Part shown: in pieces, positions 45,501 through 55,585 of the stretch
Position numbering within the stretch: the stretch's first letter is position 1
Layout: each line of letters begins with the position of its first letter
Source of the DNA: Arion vulgaris
Taxonomy: Eukaryota > Mollusca > Gastropoda > Stylommatophora > Arionidae
DNA: 64,000 nucleotides
Direction: 5' to 3'
Assembly (NCBI GenBank): GCA_020796225.1
Contig: CM036767.1
Coordinates: 14,660,927-14,724,926 of the forward strand
The notes under the pieces: model-generated
What the model was told of the DNA's origin: nothing
Seen by the model: the letters and a program-made list of their open reading frames with translations, nothing else
The model's database searches: none
Program-made: the position numbers and the translations under genes

Positions 45501-46620
45501 AAGCATGGACTGTGATCAAACTTTACACCCAAATAGCTCATAGATGCTTTTTGATGATTTTATGTCCGTCTATTTTGATATTTGGTGTTTCATAATTTAC
45601 AATGGTTATTTAGGGAGAACCATAATATCACTGCATATTTTGCTCCCACTTTAAGCTTGAATATGGACATAAATTTAGTGATAAGTGCCAGGAATAGACT
45701 GATAACAAACAGTACTCATAAATATAAAGTTTTATCATATTAGTTTTTAATTGTCACATTTGATCACTGTTATCTCTTCAGCAAGGAAAGGTTGCCATCA
45801 CCAAAGTTGCTAATCTATTGCTCTGTGTCTGTGCCAAAGAGTCAGTGAGTTATGGCATGCTAAAGTCAAAGGTAAGATTTCATTGTGTTGTAATGGCAAA
45901 GGTATGCTTTCCCACTTGAGTTATAATGACAAAGGTATGCTTTCCCACTTGAGTTATAATGGCAAAGGTATGCTTTCCCACTTGAGTTATAATGACAAAG
46001 GTATGCTTTCCCACTTGAGTTATAATGACAAAGGTATGCTTTCCCACTTGAGTTATAATGACAAAGGTATGCTTTCCCACTTGAGTTATAATGACAAAGG
46101 TATGCTTTCCCACTTGAGTTATAATGACAAGGTATGCTTTCCACTTGAGTTATAATGACAAAGGTATGCTGTCCCTGCAAGTTATAATGGCAAGGTATGC
46201 TTTTCTGAGTTATAATGGCAAAGGTATGCTTTCTCTGCAAGTTATAATGGCAAAGGTATGCTTTTCCTGCGAGTTATAATGACAAAGGTATGCTTTCTCT
46301 GCAAGTTATAATGGCAAAGGTATGCTTTTCCTGCGAGTTATAATGGCAGGTATGCTGTCCCTGCGAGTTATAATTGTTACAAAACCTTCAATTTTCTTCT
46401 TTAATGTTTGAGTTATGGTCCACAATTCACATCCATGTGTTGTCACAGGGGAAAATGCTTGTTCTCAGAAGTCGCCCACACTAACATGCATTGTAGCAAG
46501 CAAATTTCTCATTAGAAAGAAACAAGGCAGCAGAAATTTAATATTATTGTTCTCTCATTTTAGATTGAAGCCATGGCCTTGTATCTTGAGGAACCTTTGT
46601 CACAAGTAGCAGCATCTTGA
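42517..46620 (+). CDS. LAMTOR2: Ragulator complex protein LAMTOR2 (p14), 4 exons
   Basis: Seen: exons 42517-42584, 43312-43474, 45782-45871 and 46564-46620, all with GT-AG borders, join to 378 nt and 125 residues. It starts MLKPRALTEVLSQANTGGVE and ends YLEEPLSQVAAS; the human protein is also 125 residues. It is a single roadblock/LC7 domain, with the conserved TLLLNSEGSLLAYAGF strand and VAITKVANLLLCVCAKE helix. Known of the family: LAMTOR2 pairs with LAMTOR3 in the Ragulator scaffold on late endosomes and lysosomes, which recruits Rag GTPases, mTORC1 and MEK1. The ATG has an A at -3. Intron 2 holds an antisense LINE and a SINE, and intron 3 a 33-bp minisatellite. An AATATA hexamer at 46714-46719 is a weak polyadenylation candidate. 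Confidence 0.96.
42600..43300. other. LAMTOR2 intron 1, no repeat recognised
   Basis: AT-rich sequence without matches to the repeat families in this window, in contrast to the other introns. Confidence 0.5.
43312..43474 (+). CDS. LAMTOR2: LAMTOR2 exon 2
   Basis: 163 nt that complete a Leu codon and encode LLNSEGSLLAYAGFVDRDAS through LRCVLVECN, ending in phase 0 at GTAAGA. The acceptor is TTTTCCCCAG. Confidence 0.95.
43620..43935 (+). repeat. SINE family S5 copy, in LAMTOR2 intron 2
   Basis: GGTTAGGTGCTCGCTACAAA, CGATAAAATGTAGGTCCTAT, AAAAGAACCCTTGGCAGTTG and GGGACCCTTGCGGG. Diverged from the 12085 copy. Confidence 0.7.
44335..45680 (-). mobile_element. LINE group L, RT end plus RNase H, antisense in LAMTOR2 intron 2
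   Basis: Minus strand from 45680 down: a degraded RT C-terminal half (IVKLKIIQNEAMCSILGCTK, GVAMGFLLDLATIAHR), then RNase H with TEVVMWLASHDHVYILGDYM, FVPGQAGVRGNERAERLAGI and AMDRNDILNAL, ending in a CPEC-like knuckle region at 44340. Several frame breaks. Confidence 0.8.
45782..45871 (+). CDS. LAMTOR2: LAMTOR2 exon 3
   Basis: 30 codons, QGKVAITKVANLLLCVCAKE then SVSYGMLKSK, phase 0 at both ends. The donor reads CAAAG|GTAAGA. A minisatellite that repeats CAAAGGTATGC begins 20-25 bp further on. Confidence 0.95.
45885..46378. repeat. 33-bp minisatellite in LAMTOR2 intron 3
   Basis: Unit of GTTATAATGACAAAGGTATG plus CTTTCCCACTTGA, about 15 copies; the right third has shorter, diverged units (CCTGCGAGTTATAATGG). 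The 33-bp period keeps spurious reading frames open on both strands (repeats of GKHTFVIITQV and YNDKGMLSHLS); these are not genes. It begins about 15 bp after the exon 3 donor. Confidence 0.95.
46564..46620 (+). CDS. LAMTOR2: LAMTOR2 exon 4 and stop
   Basis: 18 codons and TGA: IEAMALYLEEPLSQVAAS. The acceptor is CTCATTTTAG. Confidence 0.95.
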   Translation: MEAMALYLEEPLSQVAAS

Positions 46621-46857
46621 TAATCATCTGTTCTGTACAGCATCTGTGAAAGAGAACTTCAGAAGAAGATAAACATGAATTTTACTATGCAAATTGTTTA
46701 CTTTCTGTATCAGAATATAAATGTTAAGTGTTTAGATTCTTTCGAAATATATCTTCATTTATGGTACATCAGCTTTTGTTTATGACTTTCTTGTAAGATA
46801 CTCATTTTGTTTTATTAGAACTGTGTTGTATTGTATTCTTCCCATACTGTTATATAT

Positions 46858-47405
46858 ATAAGACCTGCAAGCAATCTCTCCATACCGCTCTATCCTGGTC
46901 AACCCGTTCAATTTTTTCTATAAATTTGAGTCGGATATTTCTCACCTTTAAAGTAAAGTTCATTTCATGGTCCCTCAATGGTGTCCTTCCTTTCTTGAAC
47001 CATTTGATTAACCTGCTGCCTTTCAGGTCGACTGGGTACAGCCAAAGACTGATGGAGAGCGAACCCAGTAAACGCTGGCTGAAACCGGACACACCGCCGA
47101 AGGATAAGCACCAGAGCTCCAAATGGCACTGAATAATTTGACGTAAAAATACGATCTTGGCAAAGGCTATTTATATATCACAATAAGAATGATCAAAATG
47201 GCCAAAAAGAACAATCGAGGGAGAGAGAGAGAACCATCTGACACCCATCCCACCTCAATGCCTTCTTTGTGATTCTTTTATCATTTCTTCTCAGAGTACG
47301 CCCAACATATCTTCTCTTTCTTATAACAGTTGACACTATTGGTTGACCAGATACTTCTCTGATTTCATCACCTCTCTTAAATTCGTCCCATTTTATGTTC
47401 ACTAG
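46858..47405 (-). mobile_element. LINE group J2, RT C-terminal end, split by an S6 SINE
   Basis: Minus strand: MNIKWDEFKRGDEIREVSGQ, VIRKRRYVGRTLRRNDKRIT, KKALRWD before the SINE, then RDHEMNFTLKVRNIRLKFI and RVDQDRAVWRDCLQVL after it. Confidence 0.82.
47008..47230 (+). repeat. SINE family S6, 11-bp target duplication
   Basis: GAACCATTTGA at 46997-47007 and GAACCATCTGA at 47231-47241 (one mismatch). It opens CTGCCTTTCAGGTCGACTGG, has GAGCGAACCCAGTAAACGC and GATAAGCACCAGAGCTCCAA, and ends in a GA-rich tail. Other copies: 51990-52198 and 61018-61232. Confidence 0.88.
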
Positions 47406-47700
47406 TGAGTAATATTGTTAAACATTACAAACATTAATTTGTTTTGCCAGGATAGACTTTATTTGTAGAAAGATGTTAGGCATGTTTTTTTTTTTAAAAT
47501 CGTTTTGTAATTTTTTTTATATTTATCAGTAATGTGCAATAATTATTTGTGAGTTATCTCTGGTCTCTTCTTCTAAAATACGAAATAAATTTCTACCATT
47601 ATCCACAACCATAAGCAATGAGTTCTGTTGATAGTAGTAGTAGTAGTTATGATATGCATGTCAAATGTTATGGTATCATAGTGTATAATACTGCAGGGAC
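47406..47700. other. No recognised feature
   Basis: AT-rich, with a short TAG trinucleotide run near 47633. Confidence 0.4.
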
Positions 47701-47905
47701 ATTCTTTAGTGTGTTAGTTAGTGTGTTCCTTTCGTGCCAAAGACGCACATAGGGCAGAGGTTTTAGATCTCCATGTGATGCGGTTCTTTGCTAGCAGTTG
47801 GAGATCTCTGTCTCCACCTTTCTTTCCCAACTGGTGACCACATGAGGACTTGTCGATTTAGTCTCTTTTCGTCTGATCTAAGAACATGACTGAAATATTT
47901 CTACC
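47700..47905 (-). mobile_element. LINE group E, 3' end
   Basis: TTCCTTTCGTGCCAAAGACG, GGGCAGAGGTTTTAGATCTC, CCCAACTGGTGACCACATGA and GTCTCTTTTCGTCTGATCTA; same as 37117-37400, with an internal deletion. Confidence 0.72.
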
Positions 47906-48353
47906 TTCTAGCTATCCTTATAAAAAATTTTCCTTATGGAATATTGAGGCTGATGAATGGCTCAATATGGACGATCTCAAGAGAGAATTGAGCAAGTCCA
48001 CAATATATGTAAAAAATGTTGGAAATGCTCCGGCAGCAGACCACCTCATAGCCATAGGTTATTTTGTAGGCAGCTGTGTTTATTCATATCCTCTTCATGG
48101 CCTGTGTGACACATAAAGCAGCCACAAGCGATTTCCATTGTTGCTGTTTTACCGCCTTGCTATTAATTTATTCCCATGTAAGTCCACAACCCTTCAACTT
48201 TCAACTGTTCTTCTCTGTGTTTCCTTTGGACGTCCAGGCCTTACTTTTCCCATCCACTGTTCATCGCAGAGCTGTTCTAGCTAATGTCCCTACTGGCGTA
48301 CAACATAATTACTAATCTATCTTCGTCTTTTAATTATGGTCTTTAATGATGCA

Positions 48354-48524
48354 CAGTGCCTGCCACCAGCATGTTCATAGCCGTTGGACAACGGGTGACA
48401 AGCCCCCTGTAAGTGCGGTTCAATTCCACAGGCTGGTAGAAAAGCCACAGGTTCTCCATATTTACGGTGTCCATGGCACCGAGCCGAAGAGCTGAAAGCT
48501 CAAGTGCTTCTGAATCGAAAAAAT
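48354..48524 (+). repeat. SINE family S4, 10-bp target duplication
   Basis: TAATGATGCA at 48344-48353 and 48525-48534. The body is shortened: one of the two GTGTTCGTGGCACC-like repeats in the middle is missing. Confidence 0.9.
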
Positions 48525-48850
48525 TAATGATGCATAGTTTGTTCGTTTCAAAAGCTCTCAATTTACTAACATATTTTACCAAAATATTTGTATGAAATTC
48601 ATTAATATTCACAGCAACTGTTGTCAATAAAATGTGCAAGTTTCTAGGCCATCTACCTACGTATCCAGTACCAATATGCTGTCAATATGGAATTGATAAG
48701 TACACAAGTATGTATAATGTTGGAAATGTCTGGACAGCAGTGGTGACTGCCACCACATACCCATGGGTTGTTATGGAGGCAACTGTGGGTTTGCAGACAA
48801 TTGCCAGGAGGATGCGTTGCCACCAGATGTTCATGTTTTATATCTCTAGC

Positions 48851-49047
48851 CTGCCCAGTGTGTTCGTAGCGCTTTGGACTACGGGTGACAAGCCCTCTGT
48901 GAGTACGGGTTCAATTCCGTGGGCTGGCAGAAAAAAGCCACAGGTTCTCCAGATTATGGTGTTCGTGGAACCGAAGGGTTGCGATGTTCATGGCACCAAG
49001 CCGAAGAGCTGAAAAGCTCAAGTGCTTCTATATCGGGAAAAAAATTT
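48851..49047 (+). repeat. SINE family S4, left partner of the 807-bp duplication
   Basis: Own target duplication ATCTCTAGC at 48842-48850 and 49048-49056. 5' half has GCGCTTTGGACTACGGGTGA; 3' half has GTGGAACCGAAGGG and CACCAAGCCGAAGAGCTG. Confidence 0.93.
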
Positions 49048-49657
49048 ATCTCTAGCATTAAAAAATGTTTATTAAAAAAAACGAGCCAATTTTGGATAGC
49101 AATAGTCACATTCTTTATTTACAAGCAATGTTTTTCTATGGTAAAATTAGTGCAGAAATAAGCTGTTGTACAGAATCACAAGAATAGAGATGCTAACATG
49201 TCGGTGAGCAAGGCATTTATCAGGGTTAAACAAAAATGATAAAATCTTAGTTCCCCACAATGTATAATGGGAAATGTGGATTGGGTGTGAGAAACTAAAA
49301 TGATAAAAACTGAATTACCCACAATGTTTGCGGCAAATATGGACTGGATGAAAGAAACAGAAATGATATATTAGAATGTACAGAAACATAACTTCTTTTT
49401 ATAAACAAAAATTTGAAATTTTCAGAACATTTCCACTCCATCATCATCTAGTGGCTTGTCCCTGTTGGAACTTGGCTCACATGACAGCAGCTCTAAATGC
49501 CTACCCGTCCTGGGTGAGGTGTCTGCCATAGTATATTTTTGCTAGTCATGGATTTCTTGACAATATTGAGAAAGTAGTTTGTCGTTCCTTTACTTCTTGG
49601 GAGTAACTACACTAATTGGTGATCGCAGCCATTGTCCCTTTAATTGAGATAATCAGC

Positions 49658-49854
49658 CCGCCAGCCCAGCGTGGTTCGTAGCACGTTGGACAATGGGTAA
49701 CAAGCTCCCGTGCGCGGGTTCAATTCCGCAGGCTGGCAGAAAAGCCACATTTTCTCCAGATTATGGTGTTCGTGGAACCGTAGGGTTGCGATGTTCATGG
49801 CACCAAGCCGAAGAGCTGAAAAGCTCAAGTGCTTCTATATCGGGAAAAAAATTT
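49658..49854 (+). repeat. SINE family S4, chimeric junction copy
   Basis: Left flank ATTGAGATAATCAGC (49643-49657) belongs to the right SINE; right flank ATCTCTAGC (49855-49863) belongs to the left SINE. Its 5' half matches the right SINE (AGCACGTTGGACAATGGGTA), its 3' half the left SINE (GTGGAACCGTAGGG, CACCAAGCCGAAG). Confidence 0.93.
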
Positions 49855-50464
49855 ATCTCTAGCATTAAAAAATGTTTATTAAAAAAAACGAGCCAATTTT
49901 GGATAGCAATAGTCACATTCTTTATTTACAAGCAATGTTTTTCTATGGTAAAATTAGTACAGAAATAAGCTGTTGTACAGAATCACAAGAATAGAGATGC
50001 TAACATGTCGGTGAGCAAGGCATTTATCAGGGTTAAACAAAAATGATAAAATCTTAGTTCCCCACAATGTATAATGGGAAATGTGGATTGGGTGTGAGAA
50101 ACTAAAATGATAAAAACTGAATTACCCACAATGTTTGCGGCAAATATGGACTGGATGAAAGAAACAGAAATTATATATTAGAATGTACAGAAACATAACT
50201 TCTTTTTATAAACAAAAATTTGAAATTTTCAGAACATTTCCACTCCATCATCATCTAGTGGCTTGTCCCTGTTGGAACTTGGCTCCCATGACAGCAGCTC
50301 TAAATGCCTACCCGTCCTGGGTGAGGTGTCTGCCACAGTATATTTTTGCTAGTCATGGATTTCTTGACAATATTGAGAAAGTAGTTTGTCGTTCCTTTAC
50401 TTCTTGGGAGTAACTACACTAATTGGTGATCGCAGCCATTGTCCCTTTAATTGAGATAATCAGC

Positions 50465-50664
50465 CCGCCAGCCCAGCGTGGTTCGTAGCACGTTGGACAA
50501 TGGGTAACAAGCTCCCCGTGAGTGCGGGTTCAATTCCGCAGGCTGGCAGAAAAGCCACATTTTCTCCAGATTTATGGTGTTCGTGGCACCTAACCGAAGG
50601 GTTGCGATGTCCATGGCACCGAGCCGAAGAGCTGAGAGCTCAAGTGCTTCTGGATCGGAAAAAT
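50465..50664 (+). repeat. SINE family S4, right partner, 15-bp target duplication
   Basis: ATTGAGATAATCAGC at 50450-50464 and 50665-50679. Head GCCCAGC...GCTGGC can fold as an acceptor-like stem around a GCGGGTTCAATTCCGC T-arm. Confidence 0.94.
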
Positions 50665-50764
50665 ATTGAGATAATCAGCTATAGTAGAGTGGAGACAATA
50701 ACGGTAGACACTTTATTATGAACTATTTAGCAATTTAAGTATATGCGCAGGATACTCCATCTAC

Positions 50765-50925
50765 GATGGTATGTTAGTTAGTTTGTTCCTTTCGTACCAA
50801 AGGCGGCACATAGGGCAGAGGTTTTAGATCTCCATGTGATACGGTTCTTTGCTAGCAGTTGCAGATCTTGTATGGTTTTACATCCCAATAGTTTACTTTC
50901 TTGTTGGATGGTTCTTGAAGAGTGG
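50765..50925 (-). mobile_element. LINE group E, 3' end fragment
   Basis: TTCCTTTCGTACCAAAGGCG, GAGGTTTTAGATCTCCATGT and TACTTTCTTGTTGGATGGTT. Confidence 0.7.
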
Positions 50926-51205
50926 TCTTTGGTCACAAACAAAGATCACAAACAAAGAACTGTGGGGTAGAGCGGGACAACAGCAGGTCGCAATGGATAG
51001 GACACACACTGAGAAGACCTTATGACAGCAGCACAAGACGGACCCTCCGATATAACCCCAAGGGTAATAGAGGTAAGGGAAGACCCAGGAACACCTGGAT
51101 GCGAGTTGGAAACGGAATGCGAGAAAATAGGGAAAGAGTTGAGAGATCTGGAAAAGATGACATTGGAAAACCTTGGTTACAGACCTATGCCTCCCTAAGG
51201 GTGAA
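50926..51205 (+). mobile_element. LINE group G variant, 3' coding end
   Basis: SQWIGHTLRRPYDSSTRRTL, RYNPKGNRGKGRPRNTWMRV and a tail ending in GTGAAGAAGAATAAT. Confidence 0.78.
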
Positions 51206-51454
51206 GAAGAATAATATAAGTATAATTATTTGTTGAAAATTTATTGCGTTCTATTCTTCTCTGTTAGCTTTCAGCCTTGCTCATTAATGACTGGCAAATG
51301 AAGCAATCAGCTCTAGGTATCTAACCGTGTCATACACATTTTTTATGACAGAGAACAGGCACAGCGATGTTCTACTTTGTACACTATCATGTGTTGTGCA
51401 GGTCTGTTGCGCTGTACCTGCTTGACAGGCTGGCTGGTTCTGCCACCATATCAG

Positions 51455-51740
51455 GGGGTTAGCCAATGGATACAGCTAACATTCTGAACACCCTAATAGA
51501 GTATGGCCGCAAAGAGGATTTCTATTTAAATCAATCCATGTCAACTGCTAGACTGCAAAAGTTTGGATTGAGGTGGCCAGAAAATAACAGCATAACAGGT
51601 GTATGAGTAAGCTCAATAATCAACATCAGTTTGGTACAGTAAGTCTGGACGTTGTTGGAGATATTGCAAAGGAGATCGGAGCACCTACGGACATGTCCGG
51701 AGTACAATGAAGATATTCTGAAACTGTAATATACATGGTG
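51455..51740 (+). mobile_element. LINE group L 3' end
   Basis: MDTANILNTLIEYGRKEDFY, LNQSMSTARLQKFGL, then AAGGAGATCGGAGCACCTAC and CCGGAGTACAATGAAGATAT. Matches the end of the RNase H frame at 5627-5900. Confidence 0.78.
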
Positions 51741-51989
51741 CCTTGGTCTAGTATGTATCTAGAAAATCATGATCTGGTCCCTCTGTCTGGAAAGTTGATA
51801 GTAGGCATAATTTAATACTACGCTTAGTTAGGCACAATTGGTAGGTTTGATGAATGAAGGATCTATTCTTGTCACTTTTCTCTCAGTTTGATTTGCTATC
51901 ATCTTCCATGCAGTTTTAGTTTTTAACACGGTGTTGATTAGAACATGAAGATGATCATATTTAATAGTTACTTGCTGATTAGATGTGAT

Positions 51990-52198
51990 TTATCTCTCGA
52001 TCGTTCTTTTTGGCCATTTTGATCATTCTTATTGTGATAAACAGATTTTGCCAAGAACTTATTTTTACGTCACATCATTCAGCCTTTGACTCTAGTGCTT
52101 ATCTGATGACTGTCGGTTCAGTCAGTGTTTACTGGGTTCGCTCTCCATCAGCCTTTGACTTTCCCCAGCCGACCTGCAAGGCAGCAGGTTGTGATTTA
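51990..52198 (-). repeat. SINE family S6 copy
   Basis: TTTTTGGCCATTTTGATCAT, TTATTTTTACGTCACATCAT, GTTTACTGGGTTCGCTCTCC and CCGACCTGCAAGGCAGCAGG. Confidence 0.85.
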
Positions 52199-52204
52199 TC
52201 TGAT

Positions 52205-52345
52205 GTGCAGTGGTAGCAATAGCGAGGGTGATAACACCCTGTGCTAGTGACCATGTGGCATGGAAATTCCGTGGTTCGTGGCCAGCTTTGTCCACCCGAA
52301 AAAAAATTGGTGTGCGCTTGGGCTATAGAAGACCATGCTTCCTTA
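52205..52345 (+). repeat. SINE family S7 copy
   Basis: GTGCTAGTGACCATGTGGCA, TCCGTGGTTCGTGGCCAGC and TTGGTGTGCGCTTGGGCTAT. Confidence 0.55.
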
Positions 52346-52435
52346 CTTCTTCTTTTCTCTAATTCTGTTTTGCCTCACAGCGTCAAGATAAGATATTTAT
52401 AAAACAGCTATTGTGTGCACTTCATAAAGTGTTTT

Positions 52436-52904
52436 GGTACTTGTCTACAATTTCACCGCAGGAAAAGGGAAACCTCGCTGACCTAAGTTAAGTGACGTCA
52501 GTCCGTCATCAGTGTTTGCGGACGTGGAGGAGAACTGGGTTCAAAGGTCACGGATGTGGTGTTTATTGTGTATTTTGTATGTAAATAAGCAGTGTTTTAA
52601 TTGAATTGGGAGCCCTGAAAAGGATTGTATGTGGGAATGTGAGGTGGAAGGAGGCAGGATGGGACTAGGAGTGTTATTGTGGGGGCCAGAAACTTATGGT
52701 ATCAGCAATAATAGCTACGAAGGGGTCTAAATTTCTGGATTTAGTCCGGTGACGCCACATAAACTCACTCATTCAGGGAATGACGGAATTTTACGTCAAT
52801 AACATAAATACTAGGGAACCTCTGCGCTGTATTTAGAACAATGCTCGCAAATAGTCTATATTTAGAATGACCCAGTTTTTGCGGTGAAATTGTAGACAAG
52901 TACC
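52436..52904. mobile_element. Complete miniature inverted-repeat transposon, 8-bp target duplication
   Basis: 469 bp. AGTGTTTT at 52428-52435 and 52905-52912. The ends are complementary over about 25 bp: GGTACTTGTCTACAATTTCA left, TGAAATTGTAGACAAGTACC right. An 8-bp duplication fits hAT or P-type superfamilies; no transposase is encoded. Confidence 0.92.
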
Positions 52905-52954
52905 AGTGTTTTTCCTCTATTATCTCCGAGGTCCTTTACTTGAAGATCTAAATT

Positions 52955-53100
52955 ACAAGTACCGCGAAAGTCGGAGTACGGCTTGCCTGAATGGCAAGGG
53001 ACACTGGTCATAAGGAAAGCAATCCTTCGAGCAAAAACCTAGTCAGAGTGACCATATTGGGCACGATGACTATGCATCATGACTACACTTGAACTCATTG
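52955..53100 (+). repeat. SINE family S3 copy, diverged
   Basis: GCGAAAGTCGGAGTACGGCT, TGCCTGAATGGCAAGGGACA and GAGCAAAAACCTAGTCAGAG. Confidence 0.65.
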
Positions 53101-53640
53101 AGCGCACACAGGAAAAAAAAAATGTCAGGGGACAATCTGAGAGAACAGCAACAAATTTTGGGGAAAAAGTAGAGGGAAATTTATATCATCAAAAGTAGAC
53201 ACAAGCGGACAAAACTGGAATGCATAGTTTAAAAATAAAAGAAAAGGGAAACGGCACAAACACAGAAAATAACAAACCCAGGTCAGAGTATAGCATATTT
53301 CTCACAATTACACAGAATTTGTCACTTGCAGATGAAACACATACACATTTTTATTAATAAATACAGAAATAGAGAACAAACAATCTGAGATTAGTGGACC
53401 CAAAAAGGCACGGCAAATCCATGCAATGTGGAAAAAAAGATGCATTAAATAATACTGCAGCAGTGGTCTATAGAATGACTGGTTTATGTACACATGATAT
53501 GGGTGCTTCAGAACAACACACACACACACATTTTATATATATTATATATATATGTATATTCATTCTTCAATTCACAAATTTTTAATAGTAATAATTTACA
53601 ATCAGCTTAATTGTGATATTTGTTCTATAAATAGTTTTTC
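53101..53640. other. No gene; short microsatellites
   Basis: AT-rich with a CA run at 53518-53531 and TA runs after it. Confidence 0.45.
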
Positions 53641-54056
53641 ATGTCAATATGCCTGTTTGGATTTTCTATGCTATGGTCAGCTATGAAGAAGCAAAAACCA
53701 CAGCCAAAGGACACTACAAAGCAAAGTGGGATAAAGAACACCCAAAACACAAGGACAATGGATATTACCAATTGTCCAGAAGAGATTATACTTTGCTTCC
53801 GGAAGGGTCACAACAGAATGATACACCATCTGTACACTAAATTCAAGATAGGCACCAACGACCTGTGCCTTGCAAGCATGACAACAGAGCATATCCTACA
53901 GAACTCCCCCCAGTATGCAGACCTGAGAAGAAAGAGGTGACCCACTTACACCAGCTTCCAAGACAAACTGTATGGCGTGGCTGATAATCTGAGACAGACA
54001 GCTGCCTTTATTAGAGAATCCAAAATCCTAATCTAATGAGAATACAGAAGAAGAAG
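53641..54056 (+). mobile_element. LINE group H, 3' coding end
   Basis: KEHPKHKDNGYYQLSRRDYT in one frame, then LCFRKGHNRMIHHLYTKFKI, GTNDLCLASMTTEHILQNSP and RQTAAFIRESKIL in others, ending in GAAGAAGAAGAAG. The pattern of GHNRL-HHLYTKF with a C...EH knuckle is the usual end of a class of animal LINE ORFs. Confidence 0.83.
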
Positions 54057-54344
54057 AAGTCCATAATCAGTAAATTTTTCTAAACACAGATATAGAAGAT
54101 GCCATCTCTGGCAACACTTCTGCAGAAATGGTTTTCAATTATAACATAAAATGACATAAAAATTATTGATTTAAGTTTCACAAGTCATACTTAACAAAAC
54201 TCAGCATAATTTCAACAATAACAACTTAGGGATGTAACAAACGAGAAGAGTACATATGAAATAATGACACTAATTGAAATATATAAAGTAATATATATGT
54301 ACTAGCCATAGTTATTACAAGACTTACACATCAGGAAGCATTGT

Positions 54345-54475
54345 CTCATAAACAATATTATGTCTCGAAAAGTGAAGTATTTCGGTCACGTTAAACAACT
54401 CAATGGTTTGGAGAGAACAGTAATGGAAGACACAGTTCCTGGGGTAGAGTCAGGGAAGTCAAAGGTGACAGCAGA
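54345..54475 (+). mobile_element. LINE group J fragment
   Basis: MSRKVKYFGHVKQLNGLERT then VMEDTVPG; matches 25475-25560. Confidence 0.65.
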
Positions 54476-54493
54476 ACATCAGGGAAACCATCT

Positions 54494-54645
54494 TACTTGT
54501 AGGTCACAGTGTTACCATTCTGTGGACACCAGCAACACACGGGCATCACTTTCAAAGACAAGATACTCTGTTTGCCAGTGTGTTGCGGGCCTAGCAAGGA
54601 GCAAAGAATAGTACTACTGCATAAATTAATTCAATCAATTTCTGT
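54494..54645. repeat. S2 scraps within satellite-like DNA
   Basis: ACTTGTAGGTCACAGTGTTA (minus S2) at 54494-54545 and GCGGGCCTAGCAAGGAGCAA (plus S2) at 54586-54610, with a TTCAATCAATTTCTGTAAT satellite motif between this and the next S2. Confidence 0.5.
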
Positions 54646-54649
54646 AATA

Positions 54650-54870
54650 TATTTGCCAGTGCAGTGCCAGCAAGGGAAGCAAAGAATAGTACCACTGCGA
54701 CCTACAAGGCATGTCGTAAGAAGTGACTGATGTAGCACCTAGGTAAGCTACCCTAGTAAATAAAAAGCATAGCAGAAATCGGATGTGCTGGCCTACTTGT
54801 AGGTACATAACTGGCACAACGTACAATCGTTCGTACAAGAGTGGTCGATATGGTGCATTCGAAGAAGTAA
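54650..54870 (+). repeat. SINE family S2 copy
   Basis: GCAAAGAATAGTACCACTGC, CAAGGCATGTCGTAAGAAGT, CTAGTAAATAAAAAGCATAG and TGGTCGATATGGTGCATTCG. Confidence 0.85.
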
Positions 54871-55585
54871 TAAATTTATTCAATCAATTTCTGTAATAAA
54901 TTTATTCAATAAAATCTAATAAATTTACTCAAAACAATCAATTTCTGTAATAAATTTATTCAGACAATCAATTTCTCAAATACATTTAATGACAAAAACC
55001 AACTGTTGTGATAAATTTATTTAGGCAAGCATATTTTTCTGATAAATTCATTTAGGCAAGCATATTTTTCTGATAAATTCAACAGATGCACAAGCAAATA
55101 TTCTATAATAAATTAAGTAGACACATTTCTGGTCCAACAAATTCAGACATTTTTCTCTTATAACCAAGAGACAAAAATCCTACTCTCTGCAAAATTTTTT
55201 TAATTCCCACTCCAGTTCTGCTAAATTCTTTATTCCCTTTAGTTCTAAATTATCTTATTCAAATTTCAGTTCTGCAAAATTATCTTATTCAAATTCCAGT
55301 TCTGCAAAATTATTTCAATCAAATTTCAGTTCTGCTAAATTATTTCAATCAAATGTCAGTTCTGCTAAATTATTTTATACAAATTTCAGTTCGGCTAAAT
55401 TATTTTATTCAAATTTCAGTTCTGCTAAATTATTTTATGCAAATTTCAGTTCTGCTAAATTATTTTATTCAAATTTTAGTTCTGCTAAATTATCTTATTT
55501 AAATTTCAGTTCTGCTAAATTATTTTATGCAAATTTCAGTTCTGCAAAATTATTATAATCAAATTTCAGTTCTGCTAAATTCATT
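54871..55585. repeat. 30-bp satellite array, left block
   Basis: At 55255-55585 the unit is AAATTTCAGTTCTGCTAAAT then TATTTTATTC, about 11 regular copies. 54871-55250 holds longer, diverged units with TAAATTTATTCA. Confidence 0.9.

Larger units (their letters stand above)
48851..50664. repeat. 807-bp tandem duplication bounded by S4 SINEs
   Basis: 49048-49657 and 49855-50464 are nearly identical with a constant offset of 807 bp (a few substitutions such as AAATGATATA/AAATTATATA and CTCACATGAC/CTCCCATGAC). S4 copies sit at the left end, the junction and the right end. Confidence 0.93.

Noticed and set aside
45866..46240. Long repetitive open frames on both strands (11-residue repeats)
   Set aside because: The unit is 33 bp, divisible by three, so frames stay open by arithmetic. 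The sequence lies inside LAMTOR2 intron 3 and has no start context or homology.
49658..49731. A functional tRNA gene in the S4 heads
   Set aside because: The cloverleaf is recognisable, but seven copies with the same downstream body, A-rich ends and target duplications show it is a SINE.
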